Made by a program: the position numbers and the translations under genes
Shown: positions 15,549 to 23,356 of the stretch, piece after piece
Layout of the letters: the number at the start of each line of letters is the position of its first letter
Position numbering within the stretch: the stretch's first letter is position 1
NCBI GenBank assembly: GCA_023426345.1
Contig: JAFAAX010000044.1
Coordinates: 1-39,471, forward strand
DNA from: Actinomycetes bacterium
GTDB lineage: Bacteria > Actinomycetota > Actinomycetes > Actinomycetales > Actinomycetaceae
DNA: 39,471 nucleotides
Reading direction: 5' to 3'
The notes under the pieces: generated by a model
Database searches by the model: none
Told to the model about the DNA's origin: nothing
The model's input: the letters and a program-made list of their open reading frames with translations, nothing else

Positions 15549-16427
15549 CTAGCGCCCACCCATTCCTGACATTGCAATACCTTGCACCAGGTACTTCTGG
15601 AGCAGCGCCACCATGACCGCCGCGGGAACAATCGAGATCGTCGCGGCCGCCATCAGGAGGTTCCACTGGTTCCCCGTCTGGCCGAGGAACATGTTGAGTC
15701 CGAGCGGAACCGTCGCCATCTTGACGTCCGATATAATCAGGAGCGGCCAGAGGAAACTGTTCCAATACCCGATGAACGTGAAGACTCCCAGCGTCAGCAG
15801 GGCGGGTTTGGTCAAAGGGACGATGATCTGGACGAATATCCTGAGCCGACTCGCCCCGTCGATCATCGCTGCCTCCTCCAGCGAGTCCGGCAACGACAGC
15901 ATGAACTGCCTCAGAAGGAACGTCCCGAATGCACTGAACGCCCACGGGAGAATCAGCGCGACGTAGGAATTCGCCCAACCGAACTTCTGCATCATAATGA
16001 ACATGGGGACCGCAAGCACTTCCTGGGGCACCATGAGTGTCATGAGATAGATGAAGAACACTCCCGACCGGCCTCGCCACTGGACTCTCGAGAACGCATA
16101 TGCGGCGAGAGCCGAGGTGATCACATTCAGGATCGTTCCCGCTCCTGCGACCAGGAGACTGTTCAGCATGAACCTCCCAAATGGAAGGTAATTCCAGGCG
16201 TCGATGAAGTTCTGGAACTGCACCGATGACCCGATGAGCGCCGGCGGCGTGCTGAAGACCTCGCTCGACGGCTTGAGGGCCGTCGCGACCATCCAGATCA
16301 ACGGGACGAGGAAAACCAGGGCGAAGATCCCGAGGACCGCGGTTGACACCCAGCTCTGGACCTTGTCCTTCCCTTCCCTCGTCCGCCGCCGGCTCACTGT
16401 GTCGGCAGCTCTCGTTGGATTCGTCAT
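15549..16427 (-). CDS. Sugar ABC transporter permease (MalG/MsmG type)
   Basis: About 292 residues with six predicted membrane helices and a cytoplasmic N-terminus. The EAA loop contacting the ATPase is LEEAAMIDGASRLRIFVQ, followed by IIVPLTKPALLT. The ATG at 16425-16427 overlaps the upstream permease stop (ATGA); the longer in-frame extension upstream is rejected. It pairs with 16424-17344 to form the membrane channel of the fructan/difructose importer. Its codons are less GC-rich than elsewhere in the window. Confidence 0.94.
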   Translation of the reverse strand: MTNPTRAADTVSRRRTREGKDKVQSWVSTAVLGIFALVFLVPLIWMVATALKPSSEVFSTPPALIGSSVQFQNFIDAWNYLPFGRFMLNSLLVAGAGTILNVITSALAAYAFSRVQWRGRSGVFFIYLMTLMVPQEVLAVPMFIMMQKFGWANSYVALILPWAFSAFGTFLLRQFMLSLPDSLEEAAMIDGASRLRIFVQIIVPLTKPALLTLGVFTFIGYWNSFLWPLLIISDVKMATVPLGLNMFLGQTGNQWNLLMAAATISIVPAAVMVALLQKYLVQGIAMSGMGGR

Positions 16428-17344
16428 TGGTAATGCACCCACCTGTTCTGGCCGACATACTGGACGAACGTCACGACGGCGATCATCATGAAGAGGGCCC
16501 AAGCGATCGAGGACGCATATCCCATCTCATAAACTTGGAATCCACGCTGGTAGAGGTAATACACCAACGTCGTCGTCTTGTTCCCCGGACCTCCGCCTGT
16601 CAGGATGAACGGTTGGGCGAACGTCTGAAGTGACGAGATGATCGTCATGATGACGGCGAAGAAGATGCTCGGCGTCAACAATGGGAGGGTGATCTTGAAA
16701 GTGCTCTGGAGCCATCCCGCCCCATCGATCTTCGCGGCTTCGTAAAGATCTCCGGGAATTCCGGCAATTCCGGCGACGAAGATCATCATGTTATAGCCGA
16801 AGCCCTGCCACACGGACATGATGATCACCGCGGGCATCGCGAACCTGCTGTCTCCGAGCCAGTTCGGTGACGCCTGACCGGTGATTCCCGTGAAGATGCT
16901 GGATATCAACCCCTGGTCCGGTGCCAGCAGGAGCCGCCAGACCACCGCATTGGCCACCATCGGCGCCACCGTCGGGATGAAGAAGATGACCCTGAAGAGA
17001 CCCTTGAAGTGAACATTGCTCGACACCCACAGCGCCACGATCAACGAGAGGATAACGTTGAGAGTCACGTAGACGACGGCAAAATAGATCGTGTTCCCGA
17101 CGATCGGCCAGAATTGGTCATCCTCGACGAGCATCTTCTTCCAGTTATCGAGCCCGCTGAAGGTGGCCGACCCGATGAGCGGCCAATTGAAGAAACTCAG
17201 CACCAGCGAGCCCGCGAAAGGCACCAGGGTGAATGCGAGGAACCCGATCAAGTTCGGTGTGAGGAAGCCGAGCGCGCTCCGGCGGTCCCTTCGCGCTCTG
17301 CCGCTCGTCCTCCTCGGCTCAACCGCAGCCAGAGATTCAGACAT
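16424..17344 (-). CDS. Sugar ABC transporter permease (MalF/MsmF type)
   Basis: 306-residue inner-membrane permease with a basic N-terminal tail (RRTSGRARRDRRS) and six membrane helices. The EAA motif is LYEAAKIDGAGWLQSTFK followed by ITLPLLTPSIFF, and GGGPGNKTTTLVYYLY is typical of the MalF side. The start at 17342-17344 has GGAGAAGAGAG upstream. It is translationally coupled to the following permease by a 4-base overlap and lies 86 bases after the binding-protein stop. Confidence 0.94.
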   Translation of the reverse strand: MSESLAAVEPRRTSGRARRDRRSALGFLTPNLIGFLAFTLVPFAGSLVLSFFNWPLIGSATFSGLDNWKKMLVEDDQFWPIVGNTIYFAVVYVTLNVILSLIVALWVSSNVHFKGLFRVIFFIPTVAPMVANAVVWRLLLAPDQGLISSIFTGITGQASPNWLGDSRFAMPAVIIMSVWQGFGYNMMIFVAGIAGIPGDLYEAAKIDGAGWLQSTFKITLPLLTPSIFFAVIMTIISSLQTFAQPFILTGGGPGNKTTTLVYYLYQRGFQVYEMGYASSIAWALFMMIAVVTFVQYVGQNRWVHYQ

Positions 17345-17430
17345 TTCTGCTCTCTTCTCCGAGATCCCCTTCCTGTGGACCGCCCACCCGGACGGACGTG
17401 CGGCCCACAGAGGGGGAAGTCAGACAGTCA

Positions 17431-18687
17431 TCACTTGTATCCGTCCTGGACCTGCTGGAGGACCTCCTCCGGAGTCGCCTGCCCGTTGAAGGCCTGCACC
17501 GCGTACTGTTGCATCAACGAGTTGACGCGATTCCAACCCGGCGCCGTCCGGAACGGGTCGACCGTCTCCAGAGCCTTGTCGATCGCCGCTTTGGCCGTCG
17601 GGACGTCGGCAACCTCGTACCAGTACTGCTGCGCGGCCTTGTACGCCGGAAACCCCCGGCCCTCCTTCGCGATGTACTCCTGGGAGTCCTTGCCGATGAT
17701 GACGGAGATCGCCTGCGCCGCCTCAGTCGGATTGCTGCACGATTGCGTGATGCCAAAGCCCGTCCCTGACATCGTCGTCACCGACTTCCCGTCGATGGCG
17801 GGCGTGGTCGTCAGCCCGACTTCGAAGTCGACGGTGTTGCGAGCGTTGATGAGCTGCCACGGCCCGTCGATCACCATCGCGACGTTGCCATTGCGCCACT
17901 GGTCAGAGGGCCAATTGGAGGCGCCGGTCGCCGGAAGCGCCGGGGCCACCTTCTCCTTGGTTGCGAGATCGACAACGGTCGTGAAGCCCTCGACGACCTT
18001 CGGATTGGTGAGGTCGGGACTGCCGTCCGCATCCAGGTACGTCCCGCCGATCGAGAGGACGAAGGGGAGCCACATGTCCGGTGTCCCATCGATGGCGAAA
18101 CCGTACTTCCCGTCCTTCGTCAGGGCCTTCGCCGCCGCAAGGAACTCGTCATATGTCCAGCCCGGCTGGGGCTCCTCGATTCCCGCTGCCTTGAACATGT
18201 CGACGTTGTAGAAGATGACGTAGGGACCGAGATCATAGGGGACCGCCAGGAGGTTCCCCCCGTCCGTCAAGCCATCGACGATCGAGCTGTCGTAGTCGTC
18301 GATGTTGACGAGACCATCGAGCTTGTCGTTGAGCGGCATGTACAGCGAACCGACATCGGCCACCCGTTGTTCCTGCAGGCCGGCGATGCAAGGGAGATCG
18401 TTCCCGGCGGCCTGTGTCGTCAGCTTGTTGTAGTAGTCCTTGTAAGCCGTGGTCTCAAGCTTGACGGTGATGTTCGGATACTTGGCGGTCACGTCGTCCG
18501 CCAGCTTCTGCCAGACGTCCACCTCCGCCTGCGAGTCGGCGGACATCGCCCACCGCAACTCCACCTGGCCGCCGCTCCCACCCGAAGCGCCGCCGGACGA
18601 GGAGCCCCCTCCTCCGCCACAAGCCGCCAGGGCGAGAGCCGCCGTTGCCAGAAGTGCTCCTGTGAAAGGTATTGCCTGTCGCTTCAT
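17431..18687 (-). CDS. Sugar ABC transporter substrate-binding lipoprotein
   Basis: About 418-residue family 1 solute-binding protein. The signal MKRQAIPFTGALLATAALAL ends in lipobox LAAC with Cys23, then a Gly/Ser linker. Body motifs fit sugar binders: VAMVIDGPWQL, GGNLLAVPYDLGPYVIFYN and MSGTGFGI. The ATG at 18685-18687 follows a near-perfect AGGAGG; the longer open frame upstream lacks a signal and is dropped. The leader contains a perfect LacI operator. It is the first gene of the operon with two permeases, the GH32-like enzyme and perhaps GH172, and probably determines oligosaccharide specificity. Confidence 0.93.
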   Translation of the reverse strand: MKRQAIPFTGALLATAALALAACGGGGGSSSGGASGGSGGQVELRWAMSADSQAEVDVWQKLADDVTAKYPNITVKLETTAYKDYYNKLTTQAAGNDLPCIAGLQEQRVADVGSLYMPLNDKLDGLVNIDDYDSSIVDGLTDGGNLLAVPYDLGPYVIFYNVDMFKAAGIEEPQPGWTYDEFLAAAKALTKDGKYGFAIDGTPDMWLPFVLSIGGTYLDADGSPDLTNPKVVEGFTTVVDLATKEKVAPALPATGASNWPSDQWRNGNVAMVIDGPWQLINARNTVDFEVGLTTTPAIDGKSVTTMSGTGFGITQSCSNPTEAAQAISVIIGKDSQEYIAKEGRGFPAYKAAQQYWYEVADVPTAKAAIDKALETVDPFRTAPGWNRVNSLMQQYAVQAFNGQATPEEVLQQVQDGYK

Positions 18688-18700
18688 CGTTCCTCCTAGA

Positions 18701-18752
18701 GACAACGTTGTCGTACGCGGCAAGGGTAGGCGCGTTGAGTCCATGCCGTCAA
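18701..18752 (-). promoter_or_regulatory. Promoter plus perfect LacI operator for the fructan-type importer
   Basis: On the minus strand -35 TTGACG (18747-18752) and -10 TACCCT (18723-18728) are 18 bases apart. The perfect 12-bp palindrome GACAACGTTGTC (18701-18712) lies just downstream of the predicted transcription start and before the AGGAGG site. Its AACGTT core is typical of LacI-family operators, so the adjacent LacI protein should repress here as a roadblock. Confidence 0.7.
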
Positions 18753-18851
18753 CCACTTTCTCAGACTCTTCTACATCGCCGCTGGTCGGTCGGCGTGTCG
18801 GGATTCTGCGTCACCGTCCGCCATCGAGCGACACCGGCGAGCGCCCGCGAC

Positions 18852-19892
18852 TCAGCCTGCGAGGCGGCTCCTGCGCCTGTTGATCACCTCAAGCGTCCAG
18901 TCAGACTTGCGCACACGGAGTTCCAGCGGGAGCACGATGGTCTCGGCGGGGCTCTCGTCCCCGTCCAAGCGCCTGCGGAGCAATGCTGCCGCCTCGCGTC
19001 CCACTCCCGCGATGTCCTGGGCGACAACCGTCAGCGGGGAACGGAGCACGTCCGCCAGAAGGATGTCGTCGAATGCCACATGCGCTGTGAGCTTTGAGTC
19101 GAAGCCTTCGCATCTCAGCAGAGCGATCGTCGTCAGGGAGTTGCCCGTCAGGACGGCCGTCGGAGGGTCCGGCAGTCGCAGCATCGCGAGGAACGCCTCC
19201 CCCGCGCCCGGGAGCTCGGGATCCTGAAGATGCACCAGACGCGGGTCGTAGGGGATGCCCGCGTCCTCGAGCGCATCGACGTAGCCCTGTCTTCGCTCCG
19301 TGCCGGTGAAGAGATCCTGCGGGTCTCCGAGATAGGCGATGCGTCGATGACCCCTCTTGATGAGCCGCCGGGCCCCCAGCCGCGCCCCACCGCGATGGTC
19401 CGACCGGGCAAGGTCATGCGGAAAGTCCCCAGCCGGACGGTCGACGAACACGGTCTTGGCGTCCGTCTCGAGAACCTGTCTGTATTCATCCGAGGACTCA
19501 GGAGACGGGAAGATGATCAGTCCATCAGACCGTCGGACCATCAGATGACGCAAGGCGTCCTGAGTCCTGCGCCGACTTGCCTCCGTCGAGACGGTCACCA
19601 AGAGCATCCCTTGTTCCGCGACCTGGTCCTCGATCGATCGCGTCAACGTCGACTGAAACGGCTCCGAGACATCCCCGATGACCAGGCCGACCAACCCGGA
19701 TCTTCCGGACCTCAGCTCCGCCGCCGCACCATTGCGGCGATAACCAAGCTCCCGGATGGACCGCTTCACGCGCTCACGTGTCTCCGGACCGGCGCCAAGC
19801 TCACCATTGACCACCCGCGAGACGGTCTTCAGTGAGACTCCCGCATGCTTGGCGACATCAATCATCGTCGGTAGCTGTCTCTGCTCGACCAC
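18852..19892 (-). CDS. LacI-family regulator of the fructan-type module
   Basis: 346-residue LacI/GalR protein. The helix-turn-helix TMIDVAKHAGVSLKTVSRVV (9-28) and hinge ELRSGRSGLVGLVIG are followed by the sugar-sensor domain (RRIAYLGDPQ, HVAFDDILLADVLRSPLTVVAQD). It starts with GTG at 19890-19892 behind GGAGGGCAGG. It is directly upstream of the binding-protein gene, and the perfect operator at 18701-18712 lies between them. The LacI in the sucrose module is only a distant paralogue, so the two modules are probably controlled separately. Confidence 0.92.
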   Translation of the reverse strand: MVEQRQLPTMIDVAKHAGVSLKTVSRVVNGELGAGPETRERVKRSIRELGYRRNGAAAELRSGRSGLVGLVIGDVSEPFQSTLTRSIEDQVAEQGMLLVTVSTEASRRRTQDALRHLMVRRSDGLIIFPSPESSDEYRQVLETDAKTVFVDRPAGDFPHDLARSDHRGGARLGARRLIKRGHRRIAYLGDPQDLFTGTERRQGYVDALEDAGIPYDPRLVHLQDPELPGAGEAFLAMLRLPDPPTAVLTGNSLTTIALLRCEGFDSKLTAHVAFDDILLADVLRSPLTVVAQDIAGVGREAAALLRRRLDGDESPAETIVLPLELRVRKSDWTLEVINRRRSRLAG

Positions 19893-20140
19893 GGACCTGC
19901 CCTCCGATGGGGTTCACCGATTGAGCCCTCATCGTAGTTGCTCGCTCGGTCGCTATTCCTGTCAGATGGCTCCGACTCCGCAGGCACTCGAAAGCCGACG
20001 CTCGGCATCGCTGGTCAACACCAGATTCTGCCCGGGATGTCGGCGTATTGAGCAACCTGCTCGCGGCTCGCGCCTCGCCCCTTGGGGCAGTCAGAGGCGT
20101 CGCTTGACCCACCTGCATGGTCATACCAACTTGGGCTCTG

Positions 20141-20355
20141 GTGACGCATGTGTGGGTGGGGTTCCCACGAACGTGGTGCGTGCATACCTGCGCGTGGCCG
20201 CCGTCGCCCGCGAGAGCCGAGGTTGAGTCCCGGCCTGGTCCTTGTGTGGGGAGTCGTTTCGCACGTGGGGAGCGGGTTCGCACGTGGGGAGACGTTATTG
20301 CGACTCCTCACGTGCGAAACGACTCCCCACACCGCGCCACCCACACATCCGTCAC
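20141..20355. repeat. Nested inverted repeat (215 bp)
   Basis: Outer arms GTGACGCATGTGTGGGTGG (20141-20159) and its complement at 20337-20355 match at 18 of 19 positions. Inner arms at about 20244-20271 and 20305-20332 match at 27 of 28 positions and contain GTCGTTTCGCACGTG. The loop holds a third copy of TTCGCACGTGGGGAG (20277-20291), in direct orientation 19 bases after the first. About 84 bases separate the outer and inner arms on the left but only 4 on the right, so one side looks inserted or deleted. No open frame of note crosses it. It may be a MITE-like element, or a regulatory or terminator structure. Confidence 0.75.
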
Positions 20356-20367
20356 AAGCGCCCGAAG

Positions 20368-20538
20368 ATGGAGGGGGACCCGCGCGATCGCTCGACTTTC
20401 ATGTTCGCAGGCCTGCCCCACAGTCAGGCTCGACGCTACCTGGAGGTCGGTGTGGCGACCGGGCGGACGGGAGAACGAAGGATCTTCTCTGCCATGGAAC
20501 TGGCCGACGTCTGGTCCTGGCTGCTCGTTGAGGAATGA
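20368..20538 (+). CDS. Small orphan ORF, possibly a gene remnant
   Basis: A 56-residue frame from the ATG at 20368 (MEGDPRDRSTFMFAG, then LEVGVATGRTGERRIFSAME, ending LADVWSWLLVEE). The second half is protein-like, with an amphipathic C-terminal helix, but I do not recognise a family. It lies between the nested inverted repeat and an antitoxin remnant, without a clear ribosome site. It may be the end of a former toxin or antitoxin gene. Confidence 0.3.
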   Translation: MEGDPRDRSTFMFAGLPHSQARRYLEVGVATGRTGERRIFSAMELADVWSWLLVEE

Positions 20539-20565
20539 GAGAAGGCAGCACGAGGCGACCTTGCC

Positions 20566-20796
20566 GTGCGCGCCGCCGGACGAGTACGCGATGGCTCTCG
20601 CGTCAGCGAAGGCGAACTCGACGCGCTCTTCGCCGGCCGCCCCAAGCTCGGCCACAACCACGCCACGGGCACCGGGCGGTCCCCGCACCGCCAGGTGCGA
20701 CTCCCCGAGGGCGCCGACGCCGCGCTGGGCGCCTACGCGGCCCCCAGCACCACACTGTGCGAGCTGGCGAACGAGGAGCATCGTGTCGACGAGTAA
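20566..20796 (+). pseudogene. Remnant of an RHH-type antitoxin gene
   Basis: A 76-codon frame from GTG 20566. The segment VSEGELDALFAGRPKLGHNH followed by SPHRQVRLPEGADAAL has the layout of small antitoxins in which a GRPxxG linker precedes a ribbon-helix-helix strand, as in the intact antitoxin at 21086-21355 (RIGRPWVGSGP, VVVPVRLDQDT). After the first helix the frame ends as APSTTLCELANEEHRVDE and lacks the second RHH helix, so it is probably truncated or frameshifted. No toxin partner is left beside it. Confidence 0.45.
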
Positions 20797-20829
20797 TGCC
20801 GCATCGGACACACCGGAGTGAGCGCGGTG

Positions 20830-21108
20830 TCAGAACCAACCGAGTTCGGTGAGGTACTGCGTGCGCGCCTTCATGGCGTGGATAACGGTCTCATGTCCGT
20901 CGTCGAACACGAGAACCACCAGCTCGAGGAGCCTTCCGGATGGGTCGACGGAAACGGTCAGCCAGCGTCTCGGGTCGTCTTCTTCGTCGAGGGGACGCGA
21001 GATGAGGACGTGTTCCGCCGCGTATTGAACGATCTCGTCGCTGAGGTTGTCCCGGCGATAGTGCGTGCGTGCCGATGGGGACAGATCACGCACGCCGAAC
21101 CCATTCAC
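20830..21108 (-). CDS. Putative small toxin paired with an RHH antitoxin
   Basis: Up to 92 residues from GTG 21108 (or 87 from GTG 21093, which overlaps the antitoxin stop by 8 bases). Features are RRDNLSDEIVQYAAEH, ISRPLDEEDDPRRWLTVSVD, a core GRLLELVVLVFDDGHETVIH and the C-terminal HAMKARTQYLTELGW. This pattern is common in small actinobacterial proteins encoded after RHH antitoxins and suggests a compact RNase-like toxin, but no catalytic site can be assigned. Overlapping genes and order (antitoxin first) support a TA pair. Which GTG is used is uncertain. Confidence 0.65.
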   Translation of the reverse strand: MNGFGVRDLSPSARTHYRRDNLSDEIVQYAAEHVLISRPLDEEDDPRRWLTVSVDPSGRLLELVVLVFDDGHETVIHAMKARTQYLTELGWF

Positions 21109-21355
21109 GCACCGCCGCTCGGATCGCGTCGGATCGTGTGGTCAGTCCTTCGGCTTCCGCACGTTCGTTGAGCGCGTTGATGGTGTCCTGATCGAGCCGG
21201 ACCGGGACCACGACCCCAGGGCCGCTGCCGACCCACGGTCTTCCAATTCTGGGAGGAGGCAGTTTGTCCAGGTCATAGCCCGCTTCTGCCTCGTCGGCCC
21301 AGGCCTGGACCTGCTCATCACTCACAGGCTTTCCGCGCATGAGGTGCTCGCTCAC
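21086..21355 (-). CDS. RHH/CopG-type antitoxin
   Basis: 89 residues from GTG 21355. An N-terminal toxin-binding helix (SDEQVQAWADEAEAGYDLDK) is joined by PPPRIGRPWVGSGPG to a C-terminal ribbon-helix-helix: strand VVVPVRLDQ, helix TINALNERAEAEG, helix TRSDAIRAAVREWVRRA. A longer frame upstream is rejected because it has no homology. The start is preceded by TACATT and six bases with no Shine-Dalgarno, the same leaderless layout as other TA loci in the window. Its 3' end overlaps the toxin gene. Confidence 0.75.
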   Translation of the reverse strand: MSEHLMRGKPVSDEQVQAWADEAEAGYDLDKLPPPRIGRPWVGSGPGVVVPVRLDQDTINALNERAEAEGLTTRSDAIRAAVREWVRRA

Positions 21356-21361
21356 GGGACT

Positions 21362-21367
21362 AATGTA
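21362..21367 (-). promoter_or_regulatory. -10 hexamer of a leaderless RHH/toxin operon
   Basis: The minus strand reads TACATT followed by AGTCCC and the GTG start at 21353-21355. A short dyad GCTGGC-AAC-GCCAGC (21383-21397) lies in the -35 area. Position matches the -10 of the VapBC-, HigBA- and Phd/VapC-type loci of this window. Confidence 0.45.
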
Positions 21368-21545
21368 TACGGAACGTCCTGTGCTGGCAACGCCAGCCGA
21401 CCCGGCGCCTCGCTTCACCTGCCTCGCCGTCATCGACGCCGGCGCCATCGTGCTGGCCTCCGTCATCCGCCGCTACGACGATGAGCGGATCCTCGGCAAC
21501 GACGTCGCGGACGCCCTGGAGAAAGTCCAAGCGCCCGAGGGATGA
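21363..21545 (+). CDS. Hypothetical small ORF upstream of fic
   Basis: A 60-residue frame from the ATG at 21363: MYTERPVLATPADPAPRFTC then LAVIDAGAIVLASVIRRYDD and ILGNDVADALEKVQAPEG. The central hydrophobic strand and C-terminal amphipathic helix look protein-like, but I recognise no family. There is no ribosome site, and its start overlaps the opposite-strand promoter of the antitoxin gene. It may be a remnant. It lies 67 bases before the Fic gene on the same strand. Confidence 0.25.
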   Translation: MYTERPVLATPADPAPRFTCLAVIDAGAIVLASVIRRYDDERILGNDVADALEKVQAPEG

Positions 21546-21612
21546 CACGAACGCGCGAACACCGCCCGTGCCTCACAATAGGGGGTGGCAAGCTGCGACG
21601 ACGGGAGGGAAC

Positions 21613-22398
21613 GTGTCAGAGGAGTTCTCGATCGCCGCCGGCAGGTTCGCGGCCGCGCTGCGCGAGCAACGCGCCATGCACCTGCCCGGTGGCCTCTACT
21701 ACTTGAATCAGGTGGAGTTCGCCTACAACTCGAACCGCATCGAGGGGAGTCGGCTCACCGAGGACCAGACCCGCTACTTGTACCAGACCCGCACTGTCAC
21801 TGGCGACGCCCTGCTCGACGATGTCGTCGAGACCGCGAACACCTTCCGTCTCTTCGATCAGATGCTCGATCACGTGGGCACCCCCATCACTACCCAGATC
21901 ATGAAGGCCTACCACTCCACGCTGAAGTCCGGGACGGAGGATGCCGACAAGGAGTGGTTCGCCGTCGGGGACTGGAAGCGTGTCCCCAACGTCGTCGGCG
22001 CGCGCGACACGCCCACCACACCGCCGGCCGAGGTGGAAGCCGCCATCGCGTCCCTGCTCGCCGGCACGCCCGAACGCATGTCCTTCGAGGACATCTGCGA
22101 CTTCCACTACCGCTTCGAACGGATCCATCCGTTCCAGGATGGGAACGGGCGCATCGGCCGAATCCTCATGTTCGAGCAGTGTCTGGACAACGACATCATG
22201 CCGTTCATCGTCCTGGACTCGGAGAAGAGCTTCTATTACCGCGGTCTGGACCGCTATGAGACAGAGCCGGGGTTCCTCCGCGACACGTTCCGGCACTTCC
22301 AGGACATGTACGACGCGCGGTTCGGGGATTACGTCCCGCGACCCGTCGACTCTGCCGCCCGACAGGATCCGAACACCGCGCCCCTCGACACGAAGTAG
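21613..22398 (+). CDS. Fic-domain protein with intrinsic inhibitory motif (class II-like)
   Basis: 261-residue Fic protein, expected to transfer AMP or a related group to a target hydroxyl. The active-site motif HPFQDGNGR (172-180) is intact. An N-terminal inhibitory motif of the (S/T)xxxE(G/N) type is present as SNRIEG (40-45), so it resembles class II Fic proteins that carry their own antitoxin-like helix; this explains the lack of a separate antitoxin. FAVGDWKRVPNVVG (116-129) is the flap region preceding the Fic core. GTG 21613 follows GGGAGGGA. It lies among TA genes in the accessory island. Target unknown. Confidence 0.92.
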   Translation: MSEEFSIAAGRFAAALREQRAMHLPGGLYYLNQVEFAYNSNRIEGSRLTEDQTRYLYQTRTVTGDALLDDVVETANTFRLFDQMLDHVGTPITTQIMKAYHSTLKSGTEDADKEWFAVGDWKRVPNVVGARDTPTTPPAEVEAAIASLLAGTPERMSFEDICDFHYRFERIHPFQDGNGRIGRILMFEQCLDNDIMPFIVLDSEKSFYYRGLDRYETEPGFLRDTFRHFQDMYDARFGDYVPRPVDSAARQDPNTAPLDTK

Positions 22399-22426
22399 GC
22401 ATCGAGGCACGGCGCACGGCGGACGC

Positions 22427-22552
22427 TCAGCCTTCGAGGATGTCGAGTACGGAGGCACCGACCGCGGCGGCGGCCATGGAGCTGTCCGTCCCGACACGCT
22501 CGAGTTCGTCGACGAGGGCAGGGTCCGGCGTCAGCGTTCCGTAGACGCGGAT
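22427..22552 (-). pseudogene. Possible C-terminal coding remnant after the GNAT gene
   Basis: In a frame different from the GNAT gene the minus strand reads IRVYGTLTPDPALVDELERV then GTDSSMAAAAVGASVLDILE G and stop. The balanced composition and helix-like pattern look like the end of a real protein. No start codon or upstream continuation is visible, and it overlaps the last codons of the GNAT gene. It is reported as a weak remnant; no function is suggested. Confidence 0.25.
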
Positions 22553-23073
22553 TGGCTCGCATCGCCGTCCCGCAGAGCTGCGGCGATGTCCGAGACCTTC
22601 TGGACCAACAGGCGGCTCCCAGGAATCCTCGAGAACCCCAGGTGCTCGTAGAAGCCGGCGACCTCGTCCGACAACGCGTCGACGACGACCACCCTTGCCG
22701 CCACGACCGCAGTGGCGGCAAGGACGCGATCCAGAGCATCGACCACCAGGACCTTTCCCAGCCCCCGGCCCTGGAGCGACGACGACAAAGCCAGCTTCGC
22801 GATCAGCACAGCAGGGATCTCGACGGGACCTCCACGGCCGATGCGGCCGGGGACGCGCTCGCGGGCCACCTTGTGGGGGACCAACGAGTAATAGGCCACG
22901 ACCGAGCCCTCATAGTCGACCCACACCCAGGTCCGCGCCGTTCCTCTCCGGTCCGCTGGGACCGCGTGTGCGCTCAGCCAGTCGTCGAGTTCCGACTCGC
23001 CGCTCACGAAGGACCCCAGGTCATGGACGGCTGGATCCAGCCGCAGGGACCGGAATTCGGTCCTCTCACTCAT
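22531..23073 (-). CDS. GNAT acetyltransferase toxin (TacT/AtaT-like)
   Basis: 180-residue GNAT-fold protein. Related toxins acetylate the amino group of charged tRNAs and stop translation. LALSSSLQGRGLGKVLV (95-111) contains the acetyl-CoA loop QGRGLG, and FYEHLGF (141-147) supplies the Tyr used as general acid in this toxin group. The N-terminal half (FVSGESELDDWLSAHA, YEGSVVAYYSLVPHKV) matches the group. The ATG at 23071-23073 overlaps the DUF1778 antitoxin gene by 8 bases. It appears intact. Confidence 0.92.
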   Translation of the reverse strand: MSERTEFRSLRLDPAVHDLGSFVSGESELDDWLSAHAVPADRRGTARTWVWVDYEGSVVAYYSLVPHKVARERVPGRIGRGGPVEIPAVLIAKLALSSSLQGRGLGKVLVVDALDRVLAATAVVAARVVVVDALSDEVAGFYEHLGFSRIPGSRLLVQKVSDIAAALRDGDASQSASTER

Positions 23074-23344
23074 GCCGGATCTGCCGACGATGCCGTGAGG
23101 CTGCCTCCGCCAAGGCCGCGTTCGCACGCGCCGGACTGTCGAGGGCCTCCATGAGGTCGTCGAAGAACTCCGCGGGCAGGACCGTTGACGCCTGGTGGTC
23201 CCTGATCACGCGTTCGGCTCGCGCCCGCACGGCGTCGCGCGTGAAGGCCGACACCGGTTCCCCCTCCAGCTCAGCTGCCTGCTCGATCAGCTCGCGGTCA
23301 TCCGGACTCATCCGGACCTCGAGTCGTGCCGTGGCCGTCGCCAT
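23066..23344 (-). CDS. DUF1778 antitoxin of the GNAT toxin
   Basis: 92-residue RHH antitoxin. The strand ATARLEVRMSPDDRELIEQA and following helix AELEGEPVSAFTRDAVRARA form the DNA-binding domain. The C-terminal VLPAEFFDDLMEALDSPARA is the typical toxin-neutralising segment of DUF1778 proteins. The ATG at 23342-23344 follows GGAGGAGGGG; the upstream extension is rejected. Antitoxin-first order and overlap with the GNAT gene define a type II TA operon. A promoter with a palindrome lies immediately upstream. Confidence 0.92.
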   Translation of the reverse strand: MATATARLEVRMSPDDRELIEQAAELEGEPVSAFTRDAVRARAERVIRDHQASTVLPAEFFDDLMEALDSPARANAALAEAASRHRRQIRHE

Positions 23345-23356
23345 ATCCCCTCCTCC

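Noticed and set aside
14110..16458. A 782-codon frame joining the GH32-like gene to upstream sequence
   Set aside because: The upstream part overlaps the permease gene in another frame; the ATG at 15540 has a good ribosome site and starts the homology.
22505..22522. TCGTCGACGAGGGC downstream of the GNAT gene as a seventh palindromic repeat
   Set aside because: Only about 12 bases of one end match and the rest of the element is absent.
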